From Bacteroidota bacterium (GTDB taxonomy: Bacteria > Bacteroidota > Bacteroidia > Chitinophagales > Saprospiraceae), in the NCBI GenBank assembly GCA_020160935.1, contig JAIUPL010000027.1:16969-80968 (forward strand): a stretch of DNA of 64,000 bases. Reading direction: 5' to 3'. Position 1 is the first letter of the stretch, and every line of letters starts with the position of its first letter. Positions 36,215 to 43,842 of the stretch are shown in pieces. The notes under the pieces are model-generated. The model searched no databases. It saw only the letters and a program-made list of their open reading frames with translations, and was not told the DNA's origin. Position numbers and translations under genes: made by a program.

Positions 36215-36233
36215 TGCGCAATTCTATTGCGTA
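36215..36233. promoter_or_regulatory. operator B, TGCGCAA-N5-TTGCGTA
   Basis: A 19-bp dyad, TGCGCAATTCTATTGCGTA, 48 bp upstream of the rtcB ATG. It lies just upstream of a possible minus-7 box (CACCTTTG, one mismatch, 36245-36252), so a bound protein would occlude the promoter. The stretch between the two operators is very AT-rich. Confidence 0.8.
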
Positions 36234-36280
36234 GTACGGTGTTCACCTTTGCTTTGTCAAAAAGAAAACACAACTATAAA

Positions 36281-37723
36281 ATGAAACGCACTACCCAGAC
36301 ACCGATCCCCATCACCGGAAAAGACCTGCTGACGCTGGGCTTCAGCGAAGGGAAAACCATCGGTCTGGCCCTCGAAATAATCGCAGGTCCGCTGGCCACT
36401 GAAACCAAACAACGCACCCTGACCCTGCTCAAACGCGTTCGGAAAAATCCCGAATCGTACCTCGACGACGCAGCACTGGCTCCGCTGGCCGCCGCCCTGA
36501 TCGAAGCCGCGCAGGCACAGGTAGATACCACTATTCCATTGAAAGAAACCACTGATTCATACGCCGTTTTCGGAAAAGATCAGATCGAAGAAGGCGCCCT
36601 CAACCAGATGAACATAGCCATGAAACTTCCGGTAACGATCGCCGGGGCCCTGATGCCGGATGCGCATCAGGGCTACGGACTGCCGATCGGCGGGGTGCTG
36701 GCTACCAAAAATGCCGTCATTCCGTATGGCGTCGGCGTCGACATCGGTTGCCGTATGGCGTTGTCCGTGTTCGATATTCCCGAAAAACACTTCTTCGACC
36801 ACCGGTCGACCTACAAGCGCGAACTGATTGCCCATACGGCTTTCGGCGCCGGAAACGGTTTCCGCGGCCAGGATCGCGCCTACCACCAGGTGCTCGATCG
36901 CAAGGAATTCGAGATGAACGGCCTGCTGCGCGGTCTGAAAGACAAGGCTTTTGCCCAATTGGGCTCTTCCGGCGGCGGTAACCACTTTGTAGAATGGGGC
37001 ATTATCGATTTTGAAGAAAAAGACGAGGCGCTGGGCGTGGAAAAAGGCCGTTACCTCGCACTCCTGACGCATTCAGGTTCGCGTGGACTCGGCGCTACAC
37101 TTGCCGGACACTACACCCGCATCGCCAAAGACTTGTGCAAATTGCCGCAACATGCTGCCAACCTGGCTTACCTCGACCTCGACAGCGAGGCCGGGCAGGA
37201 GTACTGGCTGGCCATGAACCTCGCCGGCGATTATGCCTCGGCCTGCCACGAGGTGATCCATCGCCGGCTGACCAAGGCCATCGGCGCCAAGGTGCTGGCC
37301 AGCGTGGAAAACCACCACAATTTCGCCTGGAAGGAAACCCTGAACGGCGAAGAGGTGGTCGTGCACCGCAAAGGCGCTACGCCGGCCGGGAAAGGGGTGA
37401 TGGGCATCATTCCGGGTTCCATGACCGCACCGGGGTTTCTGGTGCGCGGAAAAGGAGAGGTTTCCTCGATCCACTCCGCTTCACATGGCGCCGGGCGTCA
37501 GATGAGCCGCACCCAGGCCATCAAAAACGTATCGAAAAACGAACTGCGCACCCTCCTGCAGGATATGGGCGTCACGCTGATCGGTGGGGGCCTCGACGAA
37601 GCGCCGATGGCCTACAAAAACATTCACCAGGTCATGGCTTCCCAGCAGGAACTGGTAGATACCGTTGCCCGCTTTACCCCGAAAATGGTGAGAATGGCGG
37701 ATGATGGAAGCAGAGAAGATTAA
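36281..37723 (+). CDS. rtcB: RtcB-type RNA ligase
   Basis: RtcB joins RNA 3'-phosphate or 2',3'-cyclic phosphate ends to 5'-OH ends using GTP and manganese; it repairs cleaved tRNA and other RNA. This protein has 480 residues, longer than E. coli RtcB. Seen are ALMPDAHQGYGLPIGGVLAT (metal-binding DxH), VDIGCRM (metal Cys), GSSGGGNHFVEW, LTHSGSRGLG, a metal-site VENHHNFAW, and SASHGAGRQMSR with the His that is guanylylated. ATG 36281 starts MKRTTQTPIPITG; the upstream in-frame codons include the operator. No archease or RtcA gene is adjacent. Neighbours: WYL gene upstream, tRNA-like RNA and a slipin downstream. Confidence 0.96.
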   Translation: MKRTTQTPIPITGKDLLTLGFSEGKTIGLALEIIAGPLATETKQRTLTLLKRVRKNPESYLDDAALAPLAAALIEAAQAQVDTTIPLKETTDSYAVFGKDQIEEGALNQMNIAMKLPVTIAGALMPDAHQGYGLPIGGVLATKNAVIPYGVGVDIGCRMALSVFDIPEKHFFDHRSTYKRELIAHTAFGAGNGFRGQDRAYHQVLDRKEFEMNGLLRGLKDKAFAQLGSSGGGNHFVEWGIIDFEEKDEALGVEKGRYLALLTHSGSRGLGATLAGHYTRIAKDLCKLPQHAANLAYLDLDSEAGQEYWLAMNLAGDYASACHEVIHRRLTKAIGAKVLASVENHHNFAWKETLNGEEVVVHRKGATPAGKGVMGIIPGSMTAPGFLVRGKGEVSSIHSASHGAGRQMSRTQAIKNVSKNELRTLLQDMGVTLIGGGLDEAPMAYKNIHQVMASQQELVDTVARFTPKMVRMADDGSRED

Positions 37724-37912
37724 CAGAGCGTGAGAGCGTGAGAGATGTGAGAGATGTGAGAGAGTGAGAGATGTGAGAGTACGTAGAGTTGACCGCTTCG
37801 CTCTTTTAATTTAATTTTTATGGCAAAGCGGTCAACTCTACGTACTCTCACATCTCTCACATCTCTCACGCTCTCACCCTCTCACATCTCTCACACTCTC
37901 TCACATCTAAGA
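37724..37912. repeat. palindrome, GTGAGAG arms, class-2 core
   Basis: GTGAGAGAT-type arms, junction CGTAGAGTTGACC, core GACCGCTTCGC-loop-GCAAAGCGGTC. The core is the same as at 32285, in reverse orientation. It separates rtcB from the downstream RNA region. Confidence 0.95.
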
Positions 37913-37954
37913 AATATGCTCCGAACCCTCCCAACCCTCGTCGGGCGCATCTCC

Positions 37955-38269
37955 TCGCGCCGTTGTGTGGGCCGCGTGCGGTACCATATTCAGGTTGCAG
38001 GCAGTAGGTGTCATATACAGTGTGTGTCGCGGGTTCGACTCCCGCCTTCCCTCGAGGATGTAGCTAAGTGGTATAGCAACACTTTTGTGATTGCAGGTTC
38101 GAATCCTGCCCGGCGCGTTGTCGGTAGCATAATGGTTAATGCACTGGACTTTTAATCCACCACCATCAAAAGAAGGGTAACTTTTAAAAATAGCCCGCGA
38201 ACGCGTCGGTTGCACCCTGCTGTACGACAGCAGTCGGCGAACAACTTGCAGGTTTCGACCGCTACCGAC
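37955..38269 (+). ncRNA. tRNA-like modules downstream of rtcB
   Basis: At least three tRNA-like pieces, none a canonical tRNA. Two perfect T arms: GCGGG-TTCGACT-CCCGC (38029-38045) and GCAGG-TTCGAAT-CCTGC (38093-38109). Two D-arm-like hairpins: GCTA-AGTGGTA-TAGC (38063-38077) and GCAT-AATGGTTA-ATGC (38127-38142). One anticodon arm TGGA-CTTTTAA-TCCA (38145-38159), whose 7-nt loop carries a Lys-type UUU anticodon. A helix GTCGGTAGC (38120-38128) with GCTACCGAC (38261-38269) can close the third module. The 15 nt between the second D and T arms are too short for a normal anticodon arm plus variable loop. CGCGCCG (37956) can also pair with CGGCGCG (38111). Same strand as rtcB. Confidence 0.7.
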
Positions 38270-38437
38270 ACAGCATGTAAACGGAAGGGAAAGCCCCGGC
38301 TGGAACCATGCCACTCCAGGTGTATGCCTGAAGCGGTACGGCCTATGCCATACTTTTCTGAAAGATACCTGCCCTGCCGGATGCCAGGGAAACCTCCGTT
38401 TTCTGCCGACGGGTGCAATTTGACGCGTTCTTTTTTT
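38200..38437 (+). ncRNA. structured RNA with long closing stem and T-tract end
   Basis: AACGCGTC and TTGCACCC (38200-38217) pair with GGGTGCAA and GACGCGTT (38411-38429), followed by a run of T (38431-38437). Inside lie a hairpin CTGCTG-TACGA-CAGCAG (38217-38233), helices GTCGGC/GCCGAC (38233-38238 with 38405-38410) and AAACGGA/TCCGTTT (38279-38285 with 38395-38401), and hairpins CTGGA/TCCAG (38300-38319) and CCCTG/CAGGG (38372-38389). The segment 38261-38269 left free between two helices is the one that pairs with the tRNA-like module upstream, so both parts may be one molecule. No known RNA family is recognised. Confidence 0.7.
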
Positions 38438-38494
38438 GTATAAATATTTTATTAAATACTGATAATCAACGCATTATCATAAAACTCCGACATC

Positions 38495-39589
38495 ATGAAA
38501 TTCTTCACCGTCCCCGTCAACCAGGTAGCGCTGGTTTTCAAACAACAACAACTGGCACAGGTGCTCACCGCCGGCAGTTATTGGGTAGGCTTCGGTAAAA
38601 CGGTCGAATTGTACGACATGTCTTCGCCGTTTTTGCCGGGACAGGAACTGAACGTGTTGCTTCAACATGCCGACCTGGCTGCCCTGCTCGATGTGGTGGA
38701 ACTGGCCGACAATGAAATTGCGCTGCTCTACCGCGACGGTAATTTCCGGCAAGTGCTCAGCGCCGGCAAGTTTGCGTTCTGGAAAGGCGCTACCGTGTAC
38801 AGCGTGGTGAAAGCCGACCTGCGCAGCCTGTATATCGATGCGTACATCGACAAAAACCTGCTCGAAAAAGGTGCGCTCAACCCCTATGTACGCTTGTATC
38901 GCATCGAGGCATTCGAACAGGGTATCCTGTTTGTCAACGGCGAAATGGTGCAAAAACTGTCCACTGGTTCACATTATTTCTGGAAAAACGCCGACATCGT
39001 GACGGTGGTAAAAACCGATCTGCGGCAGATCACCGTCGACCTGCTCGGCCAGGAAGTGCTCACGAAGGATAAAGCGCAGTTGCGTATCAACATCACCGTG
39101 CAATACCGCGTGGCGGACATCGTGAAAGCGCTGGTCGACAACAAGGATTTTGAGCGCCAGTTCTACACGCAAATGCAAATGGCCTTGCGGGAAATCGTCG
39201 GTAAACAAACCTTCGACGAACTCATGGACAACAAAGACCGCATAGCCGAACAGGCGCTGGCAGGCGCTACCGAAAAAGCCGCGCAACTGGGCGTGGAACT
39301 CGTCGACTTCGGGGTGAAAGACATCATCCTGCCCGGCGACATCCGCGAGATCATGAACCAGGTGCTCGTGGCCGAAAAACGCGCACAAGCCAACGTCATC
39401 ACCCGGCGCGAGGAAACAGCCTCCACCCGCAGCCTGATGAACACTGCCAAACTGATGGAGGAAAACGCCATGCTGTTCAAACTAAAAGAGATGGAATACG
39501 TGGAAAAAATCGCCGAAAAAATCAACTCCATCACCGTTTCCGGCGGAAGCCAGGTGGTCGATCAGTTGAAACAGTTGTTCGTAAAATGA
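38495..39589 (+). CDS. slipin / SPFH (band 7) domain protein
   Basis: A 364-residue SPFH-family protein closest to slipins. The SPFH core is seen in TVDLLGQEVLTKDKAQLRINITVQYRVAD and IVGKQTFDELMDNKDRIAEQ, followed by GVELVDFGVKDIILPGDIREIMNQVLVAEKRAQANVI, the slipin signature, then a coiled-coil tail. The N-terminal 120 residues are unusual: no transmembrane helix, and two similar strand-rich segments (VNQVALVFKQQQLAQVLTAG and NEIALLYRDGNFRQVLSAG) suggesting an internal duplication. Slipins occur next to rtcB in several bacterial RNA-repair operons. A terminator follows at 39620. Confidence 0.9.
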   Translation: MKFFTVPVNQVALVFKQQQLAQVLTAGSYWVGFGKTVELYDMSSPFLPGQELNVLLQHADLAALLDVVELADNEIALLYRDGNFRQVLSAGKFAFWKGATVYSVVKADLRSLYIDAYIDKNLLEKGALNPYVRLYRIEAFEQGILFVNGEMVQKLSTGSHYFWKNADIVTVVKTDLRQITVDLLGQEVLTKDKAQLRINITVQYRVADIVKALVDNKDFERQFYTQMQMALREIVGKQTFDELMDNKDRIAEQALAGATEKAAQLGVELVDFGVKDIILPGDIREIMNQVLVAEKRAQANVITRREETASTRSLMNTAKLMEENAMLFKLKEMEYVEKIAEKINSITVSGGSQVVDQLKQLFVK

Positions 39590-39619
39590 GGAAGTGTGGA
39601 AAGAACGCCAAAACACCCG

Positions 39620-39651
39620 GGGATTTGTCGCGCAGGCGGCAAATCCCTTTT
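39620..39651 (+). terminator. terminator after the slipin gene
   Basis: GGGATTTG pairs with CAAATCCC around a GC-rich loop, followed by TTTTC. It ends the rtcB-RNA-slipin island. The rest of the 39590-39792 gap shows nothing I can assign. Confidence 0.85.
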
Positions 39652-39792
39652 CATTTCACAATGAGTTCTAAAAGATGCCTTACAAGTTCCAAACAAAGCG
39701 TTACCCGCTGTTTTCCACTCGTATACAGGTCGCTTTCAGCGCGAAATTTTGATTTTGAGAAGCCGCGCATCAAACAGGAAGGCGTCTGAACT

Positions 39793-41127
39793 ATGTCTAA
39801 GTTATACTCTTTTGCACTTGTAATCCTTGTTTCCATTTCCGTTTCCACACACCTTTCAGCACAATGCAGCCCTTCCGCACCAGCCGAAGGCTCCTGCTCG
39901 GGCGGCAATGGCGCTGCCACCGACGGCGCCAATATCAACAACAACCAGACCTACTGGTACAGCAGCACCGGCACATTCCAGAACGGCGTGAACCTCAACA
40001 GCGGCGGTACGCTACGCGTATGTGGCAACCTGACGCTCAATCAAATCAACCTCAACGGTGGCACCATCATCGTCACTTCTGGCGCTACCCTGACCATCAA
40101 CGGCGGCGGTACGCTCAACCTGAACAACAACGTGATGATCGCCAACTATGGCACCCTGAATATCAACCGGGACGTATTGTTTCAAAACAACGGAAATACG
40201 ATCGTCAATGCCACTATTTCATCCGTCATTAATATGCCCAACTACAAAATGACGGTTTCCGGTCCCAATACCTCCAGCGGAAATATCTTCATCAACAAAG
40301 GCACGATCAACCTCCATACCCTGGAAGTGACGGCCAACAGCAATGGCGTTTGCCTTGGCAACCAGTCGGTGATCGACACGAAATATTACATCAATTCGAA
40401 GGACAATGCCATTACTGTGGAGCCCGGCGCCGTGGCGGTTCTGCGTTTTACCCAAAACGGCCAGAACAACGCGGCGCTCACTTCTCATTCCGGTCTGCAC
40501 GTGTGCAAAGCACCCGGCGCAACGTTTACCGGCACCAACACGGGTTCGGCTACCATTTATGACAACTGCACATCGGCGGCTGTGGCGCTGCCCGTCACCC
40601 TCACCGATTTTCAGGTAAAAACCACCGGCGCTGCCGTTCAGGTATCCTGGGAAACGGAACAGGAAGCCGACAACCACTACTTTATCGTAGAGCATAGCAC
40701 CGACGGTATTCATTTTGAAACCGGAAGTGCAAAAGTGGACAGCAAAGGAAAAAGCGGCGGCAAGTATTCCTGGCTGGATGCCGCACCCGCGCCTGGAAAA
40801 AACTACTATCGTTTGTTACAAGTCGATGTCGACGGCGCCTCGCAGTACCTCGGTATTCGTGCTGCCACCGTTGCAGGAAGTGTTTTGTCGGCACAGGTGT
40901 ATCCCAATCCGGCCGACGAGCGCGTGGTGGTATCTCTCCCACAAGACAATGAAAATCAGTTCATTGTAACCCTCCTGGACATAAACGGCAAACAGGTGCT
41001 GCGCAATACCGTTGCACCCGGCACCGCAGCGCTCGAACTCGATTTATCGCACCTGCCTTCCGGACCGTATTACGTGATGATTGCAGGCGAACGTTCGGTG
41101 CAGAGCATTAAGGTGGTGAAGAGATAG
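39793..41127 (+). CDS. secreted protein with T9SS type A sorting domain
   Basis: A 444-residue cell-surface or secreted protein. Signal peptide at residues 1-23 (FALVILVSISVSTHLSAQ). Residues about 45-240 are rich in N-G-G-T repeats (GGTLRVCGNLTLNQINLNGGTIIVTSGA) and predict a right-handed beta-solenoid. Residues about 270-350 form a fibronectin-like segment (VSWETEQEADNHYFIVEHSTDG). The C-terminal 80 residues are a T9SS type A sorting domain: VYPNPADERVVVSL ... LLDINGKQVL ... LPSGPYYVMI ... QSIKVVKR. It is exported by Sec, then across the outer membrane by T9SS. Function is unknown; an adhesin-like role is possible. Confidence 0.9.
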   Translation: MSKLYSFALVILVSISVSTHLSAQCSPSAPAEGSCSGGNGAATDGANINNNQTYWYSSTGTFQNGVNLNSGGTLRVCGNLTLNQINLNGGTIIVTSGATLTINGGGTLNLNNNVMIANYGTLNINRDVLFQNNGNTIVNATISSVINMPNYKMTVSGPNTSSGNIFINKGTINLHTLEVTANSNGVCLGNQSVIDTKYYINSKDNAITVEPGAVAVLRFTQNGQNNAALTSHSGLHVCKAPGATFTGTNTGSATIYDNCTSAAVALPVTLTDFQVKTTGAAVQVSWETEQEADNHYFIVEHSTDGIHFETGSAKVDSKGKSGGKYSWLDAAPAPGKNYYRLLQVDVDGASQYLGIRAATVAGSVLSAQVYPNPADERVVVSLPQDNENQFIVTLLDINGKQVLRNTVAPGTAALELDLSHLPSGPYYVMIAGERSVQSIKVVKR

Positions 41128-41138
41128 TTTGGTTGGTT

Positions 41139-41328
41139 TTTGTTATTAAGTTATTGGTTATTAAGTTATTGGTTATTAAGTTATTGGTTATTAAGTTATT
41201 AGGGGTGGGTAAGGGTTTTTGAGTTCATTCATCTTGGCATCCCTATTCAAGAAGCCAGGATGAATGAACTCAAAAACCCTTACCCACCCCTAATAACTTA
41301 ATAACCAATAACTTAATAACAAAAAGGC
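41139..41328. repeat. palindrome, TTATTAAG/TTATTGG arms, convergent genes
   Basis: Arms of TTATTAAG and TTATTGG words, a mirrored GGGGTGGGTAAGGGTTTTTGAG stretch, and the core TTGGCATCCC-loop-AAGCCAGG, which on the minus strand reads CTGGCTTCTTGAATAGGGATG. The 278-bp gap has nothing else. Confidence 0.95.
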
Positions 41329-41405
41329 AGGCCGGACATTTCGCCCAACCCGCCAATAACCCTAAAAAACCAAATGAAAAGATTTTTCAGACGTCTGTCT
41401 ATATT

Positions 41406-41843
41406 TTAATTGCGGGCAAACTTGAGTATGTCGGTATCGCCGTTGCCGCCGCTGGTGTGTTCGAAGTGCATGAAGGTGTCGGTCATTTGAATAATGCGCC
41501 AGTCTTCTTCTATTTCCGACAATGCGCTGGGTACAGCGCCATTGAAATCGATCAGAAATTTATTCGCGCTGTCGTCGAAGCCTGTACCCCAGGTGCCGTT
41601 CCAGGTTTGGCTGCCGTTGGTAGCGCTCATGCTGCCGTTGGCGCCGAATTCGAAGGTGTAGGCCGCGTAATTGCCCGTTTCATCTTTTTTATCAAAGAAA
41701 TAGGTTACTTTCCAGGTGCCGGCACCTGGCGTCTGGCCATTGCCATTGGGGCCCGAATTGCCATTGCTGTTGTCGTCGCAGGCGGTGGCGCTCAGAATAG
41801 AGAAAAGAGAAATCAGGACGGGCAAGAATTTGAAGTTTGACAT
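41406..41843 (-). CDS. putative lipocalin-like lipoprotein
   Basis: A 145-residue lipoprotein. The lipobox is LSATAC with Cys22, followed by a low-complexity Asn/Gly linker (DNSNGNSGPNGNGQTPGAG) of the kind that tethers surface lipoproteins in Bacteroidota. The body has WKVTYFFDKKDETGNYAAYTFEFGANG, TWNGTWGTG and FMHFEHTSGG, a lipocalin-like or DUF-type beta domain. The ligand is unknown. Likely displayed at the outer membrane. Confidence 0.75.
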   Translation of the reverse strand: MSNFKFLPVLISLFSILSATACDDNSNGNSGPNGNGQTPGAGTWKVTYFFDKKDETGNYAAYTFEFGANGSMSATNGSQTWNGTWGTGFDDSANKFLIDFNGAVPSALSEIEEDWRIIQMTDTFMHFEHTSGGNGDTDILKFARN

Positions 41844-42029
41844 ATCAGTATGCTGCTTTCGTGAACGATTGATGTGACAAAAGAACCCTGCCCGCTTTTC
41901 GGTGCCAAAAACAACTGACCCAGGCAGGCAATGAATGCACTGAACGGGAATTATTGGCTACCGGAATTTATCCGCCCGCCTGCGTTTCTTCGTATATGGG
42001 TAAACTGAAAACAATTCAATGACACCCTT

Positions 42030-42722
42030 ATGAAAACAGTATTCATGACCGGCGGCACCGGTTACCTCGGTTCGAGGCTTGCCCAACAACTGCTCAAACG
42101 CGGGCATCAGGTTATCCTGTTTGTGCGACCCGAATCTGCGCACAAGGCCCCGGCAGACGCCATCGTTGCCACCGGCAACCTGTTCGACCCTGTGGCCATG
42201 TGCCCCTTTATCCCTGAAAACAGCGTGTTCGTGCAACTGCTCGGCGTTCCGCACCCCTCGCCGCGCAAACGCGACCTGTTTTACAAAATCGACCTGGAAT
42301 CGGTAAAAGCCTCCGCTTTAGCCGCCCGACTGGCGGGCGCAGGGCATTTTGTGTACGTAAGCGTGACACAGGAACCTACCCGCATCATGCACGACTACCA
42401 GCAGGTGCGGGCGCAAGGCGAAGGCTACATCCGCCAAACGGGCCTGATGCACACCTTCATTCGTCCCTGGTACGTGCTGGGGCCGGGGCACTGGTGGCCG
42501 CTGCTGCTATGGCCTTTGTACAAAATACTGGGATGGCTGCCCGCCTCGCGCCGCAAAGCGCGTGCGCTGGGCCTGGTTAGTCTACGGCACATGCTAAACG
42601 CATTGCTGCTGGCCGTAGAACAACCCGAACAACTGCCCGAGGTGCTGGAAGTGCCTGATATCCGCAAATTTGGCGGTCGGAAGGCTGAGGCACAGGTGGT
42701 GGTGGTTCCATCGGGTGTGTAG
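42030..42722 (+). CDS. NAD(P)-binding SDR/NmrA-like protein
   Basis: A 230-residue Rossmann-fold protein of the atypical short-chain dehydrogenase type. The dinucleotide motif is VFMTGGTGYLGSRLAQQL at the N-terminus, with VILFVRPE ending strand 2. Residues VYVSVTQEPTRIMHDYQQVRAQGEGYIRQTGL correspond to the family's core, although a classical YxxxK is not evident. The substrate is unknown. Its 3' end abuts a short palindrome and the convergent hydrolase gene. Confidence 0.87.
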   Translation: MKTVFMTGGTGYLGSRLAQQLLKRGHQVILFVRPESAHKAPADAIVATGNLFDPVAMCPFIPENSVFVQLLGVPHPSPRKRDLFYKIDLESVKASALAARLAGAGHFVYVSVTQEPTRIMHDYQQVRAQGEGYIRQTGLMHTFIRPWYVLGPGHWWPLLLWPLYKILGWLPASRRKARALGLVSLRHMLNALLLAVEQPEQLPEVLEVPDIRKFGGRKAEAQVVVVPSGV

Positions 42723-42812
42723 ATTTGACAACTTTTTGAAAGTTGTCAAATCTTAAAACCGATGCATCGTCTGAAACCCAGATTTGACAACTTTCAAAAA
42801 GTTGTCAAATCT
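42722..42812. repeat. double palindrome of TTTGACAACTTT words, convergent genes
   Basis: Two copies of GATTTGACAACTTT...AAAGTTGTCAAATC, each itself a palindrome, mirrored around a centre containing GATGCATC. They lie between the SDR and hydrolase stops; the second overlaps the hydrolase end. Confidence 0.9.
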
Positions 42813-43665
42813 CCAAAAAGTCCCTTACGGCCCGCACCACCGACGAATGCTGCATGCGGTGGCCGTGTTCCTGCGTTTCGATATACGCTGCGCCCCAGCG
42901 TTCAGCCAGCAGTCGACCTTCTTCCACGGGCGCCACATCGTCGTGTTCGTCGTGCATCACAAGGCCTTGTACGTCGCTGAGCAGGGTGATTTTTTGCGCG
43001 ACGGAATATTCGTGTATCGGAATGCCGCCCTGCCGTTCTATTTCATGAAACACGCGCTGGATCACGGTTTCATTGGCGCCGATGTACCCGCTGAAATCGC
43101 GGATGACGCGTTCTGTTTCTGCAAAGGCAGCCAACAGCACCATTTTTTCGGGTCGGGGGCCGCCCAGCAGTGCAGCGCTCATCACGGCCGCGCCACCGCC
43201 GAGTGAATGCCCTACCACGGCGTAGAAATGGCCTTTTTCTTCGAGGAATTGTTTGACAACCTTGCTGAATAGCAGCACATTGAGCCGATCGCCGCCGGAA
43301 AGTCCGCTGCGTGGCGCATCGAACGCCCACACCTGAAACCCTTTTTTCCGCAAGGCTTTGATGTATTGTCGCCAGCGCGCTGAGTTGGATTCCCAGCCAT
43401 GCAGAAACAGCACTTGACGGCCATTGCCCTCCCCGGTCGGCTCCCAGCGATAGGTGCTGATGGGCATTCCTTCAGCCTGCCACATCGGCTGCTGCGCTGC
43501 CAGCAGGAAATTTTTATCCTGCACATCCATCGGCTTTCGGCGCGGACTGCAAAACAGCCGAAACGTGAGCCGCCCTGCCATCGCCGGCGACATGCGCGAC
43601 AAGGCATTGAGGCTCCGGCCAAGGTTGCGGAGTTTGCGAAGGGTGGAGGGGGAGAAATGCCGCAT
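42805..43665 (-). CDS. alpha/beta hydrolase
   Basis: A 286-residue alpha/beta hydrolase. VLFLHGWESNS marks the oxyanion region, VVGHSLGGGAAVMSA the nucleophile elbow with Ser, DEHDDVAP the acid, and EHGHRMQHSS the catalytic His. Cytoplasmic; the substrate is unknown. The gene ends within the palindrome at 42722-42812. It lies about 180 bp downstream of lpxD on the same strand, separated by a palindrome. Confidence 0.87.
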   Translation of the reverse strand: MRHFSPSTLRKLRNLGRSLNALSRMSPAMAGRLTFRLFCSPRRKPMDVQDKNFLLAAQQPMWQAEGMPISTYRWEPTGEGNGRQVLFLHGWESNSARWRQYIKALRKKGFQVWAFDAPRSGLSGGDRLNVLLFSKVVKQFLEEKGHFYAVVGHSLGGGAAVMSAALLGGPRPEKMVLLAAFAETERVIRDFSGYIGANETVIQRVFHEIERQGGIPIHEYSVAQKITLLSDVQGLVMHDEHDDVAPVEEGRLLAERWGAAYIETQEHGHRMQHSSVVRAVRDFLEI

Positions 43666-43673
43666 AGCGTAAT

Positions 43674-43842
43674 TGGGTTATTAAGTTATTGGTTATTAAG
43701 TTATTGGGGAGGGGTAAGGGTTTATTTCTTCATTTGATTTGGCTTCTTCAATATGGATACCAAGATGTATGTACTAACAAACCCTTACCCCTCCCCAATA
43801 ACTTAATAACCAATAACTTAATAACTCAACAACCAATAACTT
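43674..43842. repeat. palindrome, TTATTAAG/TTATTGG arms, co-directional genes
   Basis: TTATTAAG and TTATTGG arm words as at 41139, mirrored GGGGAGGGGTAAGGGTTT, core TTGGCTTCTTCAATATGGAT then ACCAAG. The apical core is nearly the same as at 41139 in the opposite orientation. The right arm meets the lpxD stop. Confidence 0.95.

Noticed and set aside
38029..38269. Annotation as canonical tRNA genes
   Set aside because: T arms and D arms are good, but acceptor stems and anticodon arms are missing, shrunken or far apart; kept as tRNA-like RNA instead.
38200..38437. Group I intron, RNase P RNA or tmRNA
   Set aside because: The conserved core motifs of these RNAs are not seen; only generic helices are present.
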